In this document: piece after piece, positions 1-11,282 of the stretch
Layout of the letters: each line of letters begins with the position of its first letter
How positions within the stretch are numbered: the stretch's first letter is position 1
Source: Agarophyton chilense
Lineage: Eukaryota; Rhodophyta; Florideophyceae; Gracilariales; Gracilariaceae
Assembly (NCBI GenBank): GCA_030374765.1
Contig: JARGXX010000026.1
Location: 496,001-560,000 of the forward strand
DNA: 64,000 nucleotides
Reading direction: 5' to 3'
Position numbers and translations under genes: made by a program
Notes under the pieces: generated by a model
Told to the model about the DNA's origin: nothing
Seen by the model: the letters and a program-made list of their open reading frames with translations, nothing else
Database searches by the model: none

Positions 1-30
1 ACCCTACGCCAAGGAACTGTAAGATCTCTT

Positions 31-720
31 ACACGAACACCTGAAAATCTTTCGCATTTCACTTTCTTCCGGACCACCCGCCGACATCATACCACTCAAG
101 ATCGAACTCACGCCAGATGCAAAACCAGTTCGCGTGCGACTACGAAACTCCCCGCGCGAGCAGCGCTAATTCTTAGACAACGTTTCCGACCTCGTTCCAA
201 CCGGCAGGGCATACCGAAATCTTACGTCCCGATGGGCATGCGCACCATTCATTGTTCCTAAGCCGGGAACCGCCCGATTTCGATTCACAATCCACCTCCG
301 CCCTTTCAACAAGTACACAGTCTGCCACCAATACCCGGTGCCAAACGTCGAACAGGAGCAGTCCAAACTCTCTGGCTCCCGATACTTCGCCACCTTCGAC
401 CTTTCTCACGGATACTGGCGGCTCCCTCTCGACAAGAGCTCACAAGAATTGTAGTCGTTTATCATCCCTGATGACGTGTACTCTCATACCAGAGTACTGC
501 ACGGAACCACAAATCCCACGACCCATCTGCAATCCACCTTGGCAGATCTGCTGCCCGAAGACCTTCTCAAGATTTTACTTTACTGTCTGGATGACATTCT
601 ACTCCACAGCGATACAGTCGAAGGTCTACTGCTCGGAATCAGGAAGCTTTTCACTGTCTGCGCGAAGCATTTTATCTACCTTCACCCTTTGAAATGCATC
701 CTCTTCTCCGTTTAAATCAG
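31..720 (+). pseudogene. Gypsy reverse transcriptase remnant
   Basis: Translation in shifting frames gives RT landmarks: 'APFIVPKPGTARFRFTIHLRP' type palm residues near 240-330, 'FATFDLSHGYWRLPLD' near 390-440, 'RVLHGTTN' near 490-515, and the catalytic box as 'CLDDILLHS' near 585-612, where two adjacent aspartates are kept. A stop (TAA) is visible near 167 and others follow. Retrotransposon RTs copy element RNA to cDNA in cytoplasmic particles; this copy cannot be translated through. Confidence 0.8.
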
Positions 721-949
721 GTGGTGTGGCAGGATTTCTGTGCTGAAGGAATAAGACATGACCCTTGACAGCTCGAAGGCCTCCTGAAAATGGAACCGCC
801 AACCAATTGAGCCTGCCTTCAACAGTTTCTTTGCGCCATGCAATAGCTAAAAACAAGCATTCCAGACTCCGCCAACCTCGTAACTCCGCTACACGAACCA
901 TGGAAATGGTTTACGAGAACGGAGGCAAACGCACGAAGTCCGCGGTTGG

Positions 950-1560
950 CAGAATCAGTTAACCAACCGTAGATTGGAACAATTCACACCAGAAACGCAT
1001 TCAGAAATGCAAAGACGTCTTCACACGGCTTTTTACTCTCTCTCACCGTGACGAAAACCAACACCTCCCATTCTACACGGACGCCTGTGATACCGTTTGG
1101 TCTGGCAAAGTCACGCAAGTCCCGCATGATGACCTCAAGAAGCTTAATGTGAATCAACGTCACAGCCCTCTCGCATTCCGTTCCGGACGCTTTAACAGCA
1201 CACAACTAGGCTGATCTGTTTTGGAAAAAGAAGGCTTTGCATTTCTCGCGACTCTTCAACGCATGCATTGGCTTGTGGCTACACCTACAGGTTTTGACTT
1301 GTTCACCGACCACAGCAATCTTTTCTTTATTTTTTACCCACTTTCCATCCAACTGGGCCTCAATTAATCCTCTACTAGGAAGGTGTTACGTTGGGCAGTA
1401 CGAATGTGTTTATACTCCTACACTTTTTTTCATATCAAGGGCACAGACAACGTTTGGGAAGACTTATTAACAAGATGGTCTGCTCCGCCAACTGTTCGGC
1501 GAATTGTCCAAGTTCCCGCCCTTCCCCCCAGTTCAGTAACAGAGTTTGAATGGCCATCAA
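950..1560 (+). pseudogene. Gypsy RNase H remnant
   Basis: After the RT, shifting plus-strand frames carry RNase H landmarks: 'DAVDTVWSG'-like residues near 1080-1110 (read as D-A-C/S-D-T-V-W-S-G), 'SPLAFRSGRFNSTQLG' near 1160-1212, 'LEKEAFAFLATLQRMHWL' type residues near 1215-1275, 'FDLFTDHSN' near 1290-1320, and 'VLRWAVRM' followed by 'DNVWEDLLTRWS' near 1385-1485. The active-site aspartates and glutamate are traceable but the reading frame is not continuous. RNase H removes the RNA strand during cDNA synthesis. Confidence 0.75.
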
Positions 1561-1959
1561 CAAACGAAATTACAGCACAACAGAAAGAACGCCAGTCCAA
1601 ACTTCCAAACAACCTGATAATGCAGGAAGGGCTCTGAAAGTCACGCGACAAAGCAGTTTGGATCCCCGACTATTCAGATACCCTTCATTTGCGTCTATGA
1701 ATAATAGCGCACACTTGCCCATAGAGCCACAGAGGTCAACACGTCACTCTCAAGGCACTACAGAAGCATTTCACATGAAAAATAATTGCTTAGGATGTTC
1801 GCACTTTTGTTCAATCTTGCATTTACTGCATTTCTACTCTGGTTGTGAAAAAGTACCCCCTCCCTTCGGACCGGCTTTACATGGACCGCTCCGAACCATC
1901 TTCTACAGTTTGATTATCTTAAAATCGGGCCAAGTATTACAAGAGATAAGCAATGCCGA

Positions 1960-3011
1960 ATGCTCCAAAACGATCATTCTAACTACAAATGGTTATTCGC
2001 CTGTCCCAACACTGCTGTAGAGCATTACGTGCACGCAATCATCGACTGGTTCGCCGCTTTCGCAGTCCAGCATGGTTTAATGTCCGATGGCCCAACTCAT
2101 TTCCGCAATGAAACTCTGCGATTGGTTTCCAACGCGCTCAAAGTCCCACATCATTTTAAGCTACCATAAACCCCGTGGAGTAATGGAGCAGTAGAACGTC
2201 TTGGTAAGGAATTACTGCGAACTTTCAGACCCATCGTTTCTGAGCTGCGAATAGATTTTAAGGAATTGCCAGACCTCCTACCGATTGTACAGAGTGCTCT
2301 GAAAAACTCACCCTCCCCGTATCGAGGCAATGTGGCTCCCGTCACCTCCTTCCCTGGAATGAAGCCAACTGCCCCAATCTGCACCTTCCTGCAAACCAGC
2401 ACACGACGCCCAGTAACTTTTTTTGTGTACAGCGAGAACATTCGGTCAACGTACAGGCATTACATGACGCAGTGTCAGAGCTACACCCCCTCATCCAAGG
2501 CAAGCTCAAGAAGAATCGCGATAAATCATGCATTCGATCGTCAAAAGGCACGCTCGCCAACTTGGACATTGGTGATTTTGTGCTCGTCGCAAGACAAGAA
2601 ATTCACGCTTGTGAAAAACTGGCTCTGCGATGGAGAGGCCTCTGTAACTTAGTTCAGGTGCTGTCAAACTACGTGTTTCCAGTTCAGGATTTACACAACG
2701 GTGCAGAAGAAGAGACTCACGGAACTAGGCTGAAGTTTTATCACGACAAGTCCCTTGATGAAGAAGCGATAATGCCCCACTTCTTCTCTCCGGAGACTGG
2801 AATACCCGTTTCCAGACTCATGAAGCTCGTACCCACTCCTAAGGGTGTCATAGTCTGAGTACGTCGGAAAGAACTCAGTAGCGCGGAGGACACCCTCAAG
2901 CCACTGAAACAGATTTTTGAAGACGTTCCAGTCATGGTAAAGCACCTCCTAAGTCGCAAGAACACTCCACCGAATCTGGCAAAAATGGCACGCCAGAAGC
3001 TGTGTCTTTGA
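1960..3011 (+). pseudogene. Gypsy integrase and chromodomain-like tail, remnant
   Basis: Integrase core is seen as 'HGLMSDGPTHFRN' near 2070-2112 (second catalytic Asp) and 'WSNGAVERLGKELL' near 2176-2217 (catalytic Glu); a stop TAA lies just before it near 2167. Further on, 'LANLDIGDFVLVAR' near 2550-2595, 'LALRWRGLCNLVQVLSNYVF', 'HGTRLKFYHDKSLDEEAI' near 2718-2772 and 'VRRKELSSAEDTLKPL' near 2858-2905 match the C-terminal region with a chromodomain-like fold known from protist gypsy elements. The end of the polyprotein is near 3011. Confidence 0.8.
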
Positions 3012-3040
3012 AAGAGGGAAGTGTGATGAGATCCAAGTTG
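3010..3040 (+). repeat. Polypurine tract and start of a 3' LTR
   Basis: A purine run (aaagagggaag) directly precedes TGTGATGAG, the pattern expected at the junction of internal sequence and a 3' LTR. The LTR would start at 3022. No second copy is in the window, so its right edge cannot be fixed; it probably lies within the next several hundred bases. Confidence 0.5.
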
Positions 3041-4869
3041 TCCTCATCAAGAGTTATGCTACAAACCCCACTCGAGGTACACCCAAATAGATAGTTACTA
3101 GTTTAAGTAGATACCAGTCCAGCTCACTCTGCTTCAGGCGCATCCCGTTCCGGATGCACCCAATCATATAAAAACCATCCACAATGCATCTCGGCTTTGA
3201 AGCGAGGCATTGGACTCCAAACCATTTCGAAACGCTAACCCGCGAGCTGGGCACACCGAGGTTCGTGCGATTTCGATGTGTGTAACGATTCTCTGAATAC
3301 AATAGCATCCCTCTGCTGCCACTAATCGCCTGTGGTTTTGTAGCAGGTTCAGGGAACAAAGAAAGGGAAAGTTGACCGATAGTTCGATGGTTTACTCCAG
3401 ACTGTAGCGGACGGTAGCTACCAGGCTTATAACCCAACCGTAAGGTCTCAAAGCTGCTCTCTCGCTCTTAGAGGCACGCTCAGCCACCCGTTCGGTATAG
3501 TAGTTCAAAGAGTAAACCTAGTGGTTATGTCGAAAGCAAACGCATATGCATCTGTCATATCTAAACCGATAAGGTACCTACTGTAAAATCGCATTATCGG
3601 TTACAGGTTTTCTGGGATCGGCATGGAAAACACTGGGGCTAGGTTGACGGTGCCAATTCGATACGTATAGCTCAGTTTCGTATGTTACGAACATTGTAAC
3701 ATTGAGCACGAAGATCCCGAGTGTCGTTCACCTTTTGAAGAGTATGGCAGTAAAAGATGAGGTATGCGATCAGGGAAAGTGACGTGATACCGAGCAAGCT
3801 CTGGGTGGTTTATCTTACGAAAGTGGGCGTACAAACGGACACTTTTTGGTGATGCCACACAGTCTTCGGCGGATAACAGAGTACATGTCAATAAAACCGA
3901 TTGGACAACTAGGAGATGTACTTTCTTCAGAGTGCGCCGAACCACCTTCTGGATCGAAAATGCTATCTCTTCCATTGGCACACCACGACAGCCTCTGGTC
4001 CAAATAGTCATTGCGCTTCTCTCGCAAAAGCTACACAAGCGCTTTGACTTAAATTGAAGCAGTCCTTTGCGCTAATGCAGTAATTTTCTAATCTCATCGC
4101 AGTATTGATTATCATCAGTGACGTCCGCAGTTTGAACTGTAACGGTCGCCATAAACTACCTGATCTTCCCTTTAGACACCCAAACCCCTGTTCAACGTAC
4201 ACACAATGAGAAGGAAGCAAAAAGTTCTATCTGTCTTCATACCTGTTAGCCATAGTACGTGGGATTGCTGCAATAATAGAGTTTGATCATCAATATACTT
4301 TATCAATTATAATCCAATATCCTAAAGGCAATATTTAATTGTCCAAAATCCTGCCAATGTCGGAATGCGCCAAAGCCGTCCCATCACCAGTTGATCCCAC
4401 ACAAACACCAGAAGGTGCAATTAATCTATACTTTGGGACCACAAGAGCCTTAACCGGTATACCCACCCACTTCTGTGGTTGTAAAACTGTTGATTGTTAA
4501 TATGTCTGGGGGGTTTCCTAATACAAAATATTGATTCATCTTGAGCATCCATACACCCCAGTAGAAGATTAACATTATTCCTAGATAATGAAAAGTCTAT
4601 GACACGTTTCTGGTAAGTACAAATACATGTCTTTCGCGGTATACTTCAAATTGTGGTACTGAATCGCAAAAATTCAATACCTCGTCGAATATTTTGTGAC
4701 AAGTAGAATTAACTATGTTATCTGTTTACATCAGTTTCCAATAGCTGCCTCCTCACATGAGCCGTAGAAAAACAGCAAGATTGGTAGCAGCCTCAATTGA
4801 ACTTTCGTGAAGATGCACAATGGTCTCCTGTGCTTTTTCTTCTTTGTTATAATGTGACAGAAAAGAACG
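3041..4869. other. Region without a recognisable gene
   Basis: The first part is probably the rest of the gypsy LTR. Minus-strand open frames between 3685 and 4220 (up to about 117 codons) overlap one another in different frames and show no family motif I recognise. From about 4250 the sequence becomes AT-rich and noncoding in appearance. Confidence 0.4.
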
Positions 4870-5094
4870 TTATTCTTTTAGAAATCGATAGAACGTAGGG
4901 CGCGGGAGCGGATAGCAAGGTCTAAATTTGGATTCGGTAAGATATTGCGATACCTGCGCAAAAATTCGACGCGTTCGGCAAACGACTTGATGCGTATCTC
5001 CTCTTGAATCGGCATTACAATTTCGCAACAAAACGCTGGCCAAAATCAGAAGCGCTTTTGCTTTTCTTCGCTTTCGTTTTACATTAATCGGCAT
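4870..5094 (-). CDS. Short ORF, possible transposase N-terminus
   Basis: A 74-codon ATG frame encodes a basic start followed by a hydrophobic helix (ALLILASVLLRN) and ends in 'FRPCYPLPRPTFYRFLKE'. That ending resembles the 'F...YR.sr.tF..L' segment near the N-terminus of HARBI1-type and related DDE transposases. No DDE core follows downstream on this strand in any frame I read. It starts about 170 bp from the palindromic cluster at 5260-5400, which could be a terminal region of the same element. This is a weak call; it may equally be a chance frame. Confidence 0.2.
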   Translation of the reverse strand: MPINVKRKRRKAKALLILASVLLRNCNADSRGDTHQVVCRTRRIFAQVSQYLTESKFRPCYPLPRPTFYRFLKE

Positions 5095-5259
5095 CTCTGT
5101 TCCGAATCTAGAAGACGTGAATATCTATGGAGCTGGACGTTGCAGGGGCATCAACTGTGGGTGCACCCTCTAAGGGTTCCCCTCACTGCCCAACGGCCAG
5201 CGCCAAGGCTTCGTGACATGAGACAGACCGCTGAGACTATAGTCACGCCGTATCCACAG

Positions 5260-5400
5260 CTTATCGCACTGTAGGAGTGCTGATATCTGAGCGGTCCTTG
5301 GTTATCACACTCGTTTGAGTGTGATATCAAATCGGGCCTTTTTTCGTACGATAAGTGCGTTATATCCAAAACCTCGTGCGATAACGGGTCACTCGTTTTT
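5260..5400. repeat. Cluster of related palindromic motifs
   Basis: The segment holds a perfect hairpin, TATCACACTC-GTTT-GAGTGTGATA (5303-5326), surrounded by variants of the same word: TTATCGCACT near 5263, GATAAGTGCGTTATAT near 5350 and GTGCGATAAC near 5375. Subterminal repeats of this kind are typical of DNA transposon ends that bind a transposase, but no partner end was found. Confidence 0.45.
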
Positions 5401-5906
5401 AGATATAAATCATACGTACAATCGCGGTAGATTTGGGTCTTTGGATCATGTTATCATGATTTCAAAATATACAGAATTAACCGAGAGTACAAATTTATTT
5501 TACTGATCAAAATCGCGTGGTTCGACCTGGCAGAGACTACCTTTTAAAAACGGGTTTCCTTTCCTCAAGGGAAGCTGATCGCAGCATTTGCTGCGTTTTC
5601 TTAATTGCGTCAAATGTGGAGCAAGAAGAACGCGCTTGAGCTTCAAGAGCCTCAAAATTCATATTATCTCTCTCTGTCACTTGGAGGTCTCTTGCAATGC
5701 GCTGATCTGGTGGCAGTAGTGTAGACACTTAACAATTCATTTTAACGACATTAATCTCTTGAATTGTAGTCCTTGATTTTCGGTTTACTTCCGAAACTCT
5801 GCTCCACCGAAACCATATCCATTATTATTGCTTCTTACTCACTCTTCTCTTTGTGTGTCACTATTTAAGGCTCTTGTTTTCAGTGGCTGTAGAATAGGGT
5901 GAAGTT
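5401..5906. other. Intergenic, no gene seen
   Basis: AT-rich sequence with only short chance frames. The minus-strand gene fragment at 5907 ends next to a run of alternating TA (about 5920-5940). Confidence 0.4.
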
Positions 5907-6550
5907 TCAGGAAAAAGAATATATATATAAGATATATACCTTTCCGTCCCCAAACGTTGCGTATGTATCTACATCTCCTCGCCCAGATGTTTCATACCTC
6001 GATACACATGTCTCATACAAACTTTTAAACTCCCTAAACTTTCGCTTCAGCGCACCTCTATCTAGCACATAGGAACTCAAAGCAGGGTCAAGCATGCAGA
6101 TATCACTTTGTGTAACACTTCCAGCCAGGACAATTCTTGCTTCAGGTTGAAACGAAGAATCATTAAGCAAAGGCGCTATTTCATCCTTCCAGGGATCACT
6201 GGTTTCCTGGTCGAGGTGCTCTCTTTGAAAGGATTCATTTGTTTTATGTCTTGTAGCGGTCATTCTGGTGTCAGCGAGAACATAAAGCAGTCTACTAAAC
6301 TCAACCGCTTCAAAACCCGGACGTCTACCTTCCACAGATGCAGTAATAGTATTTGCAGCCTTGTTCGAGTTCGGACCCTCAATCACCACCTTTCCATTAA
6401 CCCTAGTTGGTACATCACCACAAATCCAATGTAAATCCTCGAGTTTGTCAGTAGGACGACTAATTTTACACTCGCAAACGGGAGACGATACACGAGGAGA
6501 AGATCCGGGTTTTCTTTGAAGTTTGTTAGTATCAAGTTCTTAAGCTGTTT
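5907..6550 (-). CDS. Unrecognised protein fragment
   Basis: On the minus strand one frame is open for about 210 codons, from near 6550 down to a stop at 5907. The amino part reads 'CECKISRPTDKLEDLHWICGD', followed by 'NGKVVIEGPNSNKAANTITA'. The carboxyl part reads 'GALKRKFREFKSLYETCVSRYETSGRGD', which resembles the trihelix or Myb/SANT-like segments found in transposon-associated proteins where a charged helix precedes an 'SG..D' loop. I see no ATG at the upstream edge, so a first exon or a lost 5' part is likely. The last residues (YILYIYSFS) may be read-through into noncoding sequence. Function unknown. Confidence 0.4.
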
Positions 6551-6599
6551 CATAGTTACCTGTATTTGCCTCATCTTGTGAGCAAGAACTTCTTCTTAG

Positions 6600-8090
6600 T
6601 AGTCTCTTTGTCGTTGTTGGCTTCCACAATTTTCAATTCTTTAAGCGCTTATTTGCATTTCTTGTTATCAAAAGAATGCTGAGAAAGAATTTTGGATGCG
6701 TGAGACAAAGTTTGAGGTGCTTGATCGCTGTCAAGTTTCACACAGCCAGATAATTTTTTTTGTTTTGAAGTGAGGTCGACACAGGTATAAGTAGAATCAT
6801 TTTTGTGGTAGTGTTGTGATTGTTACAGTTTGTTTCCGTCATTTGACGGTGCCTAAAAGATGATAATTTGAAAATGACTGTAAAACAAGTGAATATTCTT
6901 TATTGGTTGATTTCGAGTTTCCAGTTAACACTTTCCGGTTGCATCAACTCTTAAAACGACTCTTAATCTTTGAGATATTAGAGCCTTTAAGCCATAGCAA
7001 AAATCGGGTTTATTCGCAACGTGGTCCACGTTTAGAAATGATCGCAACAAATACCCACATTTCTGTCGAGCGGAGCGATTTTCACCTTATCTCCGAGTAA
7101 ATAGCAATATGAAAAAATGGAGCGTTTGCGGGGGTAAGATTGCTGCCTCAGAGCCCTCATTAGCTGAGAAGCAGAGAGCAGCAAAACAGCATCTCTGTTT
7201 CATACACAGCTCCAGAACGATTTTTTACAGTGCAATCACTGTTTTTGCACCCAAAAAAGCCTGTTTTATATGCTAACATAGAAATTAGGATGCTCGTCAT
7301 TTAAATATAAATTCTATATTACTTGGTTTCTTTAGATTTATTCTTACGTGTAAAAGAAATTCCATGAAGCAGAGATTTTTATAAAAAGGTGATATAAAGA
7401 CTTCACTGCTTCGAGGTCAAAACACGAAAAAAACTACTAAAAATCAGCACAGAAATTTACAGTTTGGCCTCATATGATCCCAGCGGTCGTATAGACAAGT
7501 GTGTCTAGAAGTTTTAAGGTACCTTCGGGTGTGGCAGCCACGGGTCGAAAAAAATAAACTGTACGTCTAATAAAGAGCAATACAAAGCCGGCAAACAGAT
7601 CCGGCCAGCCTCTCCGTGGTTAACTTCAACCACCCCCTAAAATCTTATTCCACTTTCTGTTGCTATTATTTTCCCTAAATGGTCAGCTTTCGCCGTTATT
7701 GATGCTCCACGCCTGTCTCGTAGGCCTTTGATATCGTTGCAGTCTACTCTTTCGTCCCTGTTTAGGTTTTGCGCTTATAATTTACCTACCGGGCAACATA
7801 CTCTGTAAATATATGAGGTGCACTACAAGTTGGACGAGTTAAAAGAGCACAATCTTGCTTTGCGGCACAACACAGGGCCGGAAAACGTCGACCCAAACGG
7901 ACTCGGCGAGCGTTGAGACCACGAACATGCACGCCTTTGCTCCTTTGCCGTTTCAATTTCCTCCATCCAAGAACGCGTCTAAAACTTCTACGCAAAGAAC
8001 CCCATCGCTGCACCCCCAATTTAACTCACATTAGATCCCGCAGAATAGTTCCCTAAAACCCCATAAAGGCGCAACTACATTTACAAAGAA
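6600..8090. other. Intergenic, no gene seen
   Basis: Low-GC sequence with homopolymer runs. No coding region, tRNA or repeat could be supported here. Confidence 0.4.
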
Positions 8091-8093
8091 GGT

Positions 8094-8576
8094 TTGGTTA
8101 ATTGGACTAGGACCGGCTCAGAAAGACTGTACACTCCCCACTCTCTTCTTCAAATGGCGCTGATGTCCTTGTTTCCGCCGAGGAGGCCTTTGGTCCCAGA
8201 TAAAACTTTCAGAAGGGCAGTACGCACAGTTTTGTGGCCGCATATGTACAGGGACATGTTTTACTATACGCGAATATGCTATAAATGCCAATGCACAAAG
8301 GCGTCGTATACGGACACCGCGGGCTTTCTACAACCAGTACCCATTCTAGTCCGTTGCAGGGAGACAGTATCTTTCAACTTGTCGACAGAACTTCTCCGCG
8401 CTACAAACGGATTCGACACAATCCTGGTGATCATCGACAATTTGTCCAAGCAGGCAATCTTCGTCCCAACCCGAAAGAAAGCGTACAGCAAAGAGATAGT
8501 GGAACTCATGGCCTTGCACCTTTCTCCAAGCATGGAACCCTGCACCCCATGATATCCGATCGAGACCCGAAATGAA
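8094..8576 (+). pseudogene. Gypsy integrase fragment
   Basis: A plus-strand frame begins in the zinc-binding region (FRRAVRTVLWPHMYRD, then C-Y-K-C-Q) and runs into the catalytic core: 'LVIIDNLSKQAIFVPTRKK' and, after a shift, 'MISDRDPK', where the second catalytic Asp would be followed by target recognition. Retroviral-type integrases insert element cDNA. The piece stops abruptly at 8576, with no RT before it and no chromodomain after it, so it is an isolated fragment unlike the copy at 1-3021. Confidence 0.75.
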
Positions 8577-8599
8577 CCTCTGCATGGTGATGTCTGGGA

Positions 8600-10300
8600 A
8601 ACACACACATCCGAATCCATCAATAAATGTCACTTCATGAGTTCTAAACTCTTGTTCTGGCACCTCTTCGAGTTTCGTCACCATAATTTCCCATTCCACA
8701 CTTCCAGTTTACAATACAATACTCAGCCTTGACTCACAGCCCATGAACACATCGTCAAGCACTTTAATAAATGACGCTCCTATCAATAGTGTAGGCCTTG
8801 TGCTTCTTCTTCTCTCTTTAGACAATCGTTCATGTTCTCGACCATACAGTATCAATATTTCGAACATGCTTTGCTGCTCCAAAACGGTGAAATCGATGTG
8901 TTGTTGTTCGCACGTTTGCCTCGCTGTTATATCTCGAGTGTGTCACAAGCATCATGGTCATCAATATCATCATCATCTATTCTTTCGTACCTCATCCTCA
9001 ACGCGCAATCTTGTCGTCATTGTCTGGGAACATTGCATTGGAGAAAAAACGCGCCATATTTCAAGAACACAGCTTTCCTACTCTTTTTAGTTCTTGATTT
9101 TCACTGAGCATCTTTGTGAGGTGCGAATGTGTAGGCCGAAAAACATTGCGTCATCTCGAGAGAGGGATGAAAATGTGAGAGATAAAGATGGAAAGAGAGA
9201 AAGGCCATGATGGCGAAACAAGTTAATTATCACCAACTTGCATATTTCACTGAGAACGTCATTATAGCTAACGACAGAGCCAGGGAAATACACATCCCAC
9301 TCAAGAAGCCCACAGCGGCGCTCATCAAACGTATTCATCTCATCCCGCCTCACACGATCATGAAATTACGACGAGAAAGCATTCTCGACCACCACGCACA
9401 ACAGCAAGACTGCGTTGCTATCTCATATGTAATGAGCCGTCCCACACCCCTACACCTTACGTCATTAAAACACACTCGTTAACCATACTCAATCGCAACG
9501 TACAAAAACGCACTCTTCAACCATACTCAATTGCACCGCGCAAAAACGGTTTCACCTCTTGCAGCGCATCTCATGCTTATCATTTCCCCTTGCTGGAGTT
9601 TCTACACATGAAACAATGCCCGAAAGAGGATCTTGTTTTAAAGGTAGCACCATAACTGTCCTTCTCCGCTCGTACGCTTTCGTCTTCCTTCGTACACATG
9701 TAGGATTTCTATTTTTCTGAAACAGTTGCGCTTTTTCAGTGAATGGCAAAATTGAAATCCATCACCAGCTACAGCGAGGAAAGCACACACTTTCGTCTTT
9801 ACGCATCCAAGAAACGCAAACAAAACCCCATTTCCAGTCGAAAGAGCTTCTTTCATGTCGAGATTTGTTCAGAATGGGCTTGTCGTTCAACTCAAGCTAC
9901 AACGAGAAGTCTACCATTGCATCCATCATCAGCATCCCCCACTCTTTCATCCATGTACATCCTCTGCATCTTCGTCACGGCGCAGAGAACAAAGAGATGA
10001 AACAAGTGTGCAATCGTGACGATGCCGCACAGGAGTGCTTCGCACACGGTATACATGTCGCAACTCTCTTGCTCGCACATATCGTAATACTCGACTTTTC
10101 ATCTCGCCCGCGATTGCCATCAAGAATCCTTGTCGGAAAAAACAAAGACGCACGAGATTCTCTTTTCACTAGGCTGTGTGATACCAGCAGAGCCACGACG
10201 TGAACAACAACTACTCTTTTTCTGTGATCATTGTGCGGCATGTCCTCCTTGTTCGAGTTGAATCACAGCACTACAAGTAAACCTTTTCCATTCATCGGCA
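8600..10300. other. Intergenic, no gene seen
   Basis: Open frames here are short, overlap on both strands and show no motif. The stretch directly before the GH16 gene should hold its promoter; only the TATA box is evident. Confidence 0.4.
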
Positions 10301-10301
10301 T

Positions 10302-10310
10302 CTATAAAAA
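10302..10310 (+). promoter_or_regulatory. TATA box of the GH16 gene
   Basis: The word ctataaaaa lies about 105 bp before the ATG at 10413. Transcription would start near 10335 and give a short, A/C-rich leader ending in CAAAATG. Confidence 0.6.
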
Positions 10311-10412
10311 CTCAGAGGCAAGCTCTTCTCTCCCGCAACTTCCATCCAGCACCAAGAGCCTGCATCGTAGACACTTCACATCTCTCAATTCAGCAAAACA
10401 ATCATCATCAAA

Positions 10413-11282
10413 ATGACGGTTCCAAAGAATGTACCCCCACTTCCATACGATCCGTCCACAACCGATCCGAACGCTCCGCTGCCCTACTACCTCCAGGCAG
10501 AAGTACCGCAAAACATGAAGTGGGTAAAGGACTGGAACATGTCTGATGAATTCAATGCCTACCCGCAAAGTTCCTGGTACGGTTCTTCCAAATGGGTGCG
10601 ACACAATCCTCTCTGGCTAGGACGAGAGCCCAGTTATTTCAGCAAGAACAACGTCTACCTTCGTGACGGGTCGCTCTGGTTAGAGAGTCGTGAAGAACGA
10701 CCATCTCAGCAATATCTCAATGAGAATCGTGGACGTCCCGTTGGCAACAATCGTCGCTTTTCTACCGGGTTCATTCGAACAGCCGAAAAACGTAAATACG
10801 GATACTTTGAGATTTCTTGCAAGCTCATGGATTGTCCTGTGAGCTGTGCTTTCTGGTTCATCAATCATCGTGACACGGAGATTGATGTGTTCGAATATTC
10901 TACCAGTGAGAAGGTACCCGACATTTGGGACCGATCCAGCGTACCGTTCAAGCGCAAGTTCAACACCAATACGTTGATATACTCTGGACCCGGCGGTCGC
11001 GATGTTCGATCCAATCCGCTCAAGTTTGACATTGGTCGCGATCTGAGTAAGGAAAAAATTAAGGTGGGACTTTTATGGAAGCCTGACGTGCTTGTCTGGT
11101 ACCTGAATGACCGTGAGATTCGTAGAGAGCGGAATTATCACTTTCATATTCCGCTGTTTTTACAGCTTGATTCGGAGGTTTTCCCCAACTGGTTCGGGGA
11201 GCCAGGAGAATATGGTGCCAAGAAGTTGCCAAATGCGTGGCAGATTTATTATGTTCGTAGCTACCAGATGGCTCGTATCTAG
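10413..11282 (+). CDS. GH16 family glycoside hydrolase (galactanase/carrageenase-like)
   Basis: A single-exon frame of 289 codons. It has the GH16 layout: 'DEFNAY' (residues 45-50), 'KW', 'W.GREPSYF' (68-76), 'NNVYLRDGSLWL' (79-90), then the active-site strand 'EIDVFE' with E156, D158 and E161 matching the ExDxxE nucleophile and acid/base pattern. GH16 enzymes cleave beta-1,4 or beta-1,3 glucans and galactans with retention; the red-algal members are thought to remodel the sulfated galactan wall. No signal peptide is visible: the N-terminus is proline-rich and polar. Secretion is therefore unexplained, or an upstream exon is missing. ATG choice is supported by a TATA box 105 bp upstream and a CAAAATG context. 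The frame is intact, with conserved tryptophans throughout. Substrate cannot be told from sequence. Confidence 0.85.
   Translation: MTVPKNVPPLPYDPSTTDPNAPLPYYLQAEVPQNMKWVKDWNMSDEFNAYPQSSWYGSSKWVRHNPLWLGREPSYFSKNNVYLRDGSLWLESREERPSQQYLNENRGRPVGNNRRFSTGFIRTAEKRKYGYFEISCKLMDCPVSCAFWFINHRDTEIDVFEYSTSEKVPDIWDRSSVPFKRKFNTNTLIYSGPGGRDVRSNPLKFDIGRDLSKEKIKVGLLWKPDVLVWYLNDREIRRERNYHFHIPLFLQLDSEVFPNWFGEPGEYGAKKLPNAWQIYYVRSYQMARI

Larger units (their letters stand above)
1..3021 (+). mobile_element. Degenerate Ty3/gypsy retrotransposon (pol part)
   Basis: The plus strand shows, in order, reverse transcriptase, RNase H, integrase and a chromodomain-like tail, the Ty3/gypsy order. The frame is broken many times by stops and small shifts, so the copy is dead. 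Gag, protease and the 5' LTR lie outside the window. The closest style I recognise is the gypsy lineage common in oomycetes and other protists, with an RNase H reading 'DNVWEDLLTRWS' and a chromodomain ending near 'RKNTPPNLAKMAR'. A purine tract at 3010-3021 closes the internal region. Confidence 0.85.

Noticed and set aside
3685..4220. Minus-strand coding gene
   Set aside because: Three overlapping frames compete, none has a motif, and composition is not coding-like.
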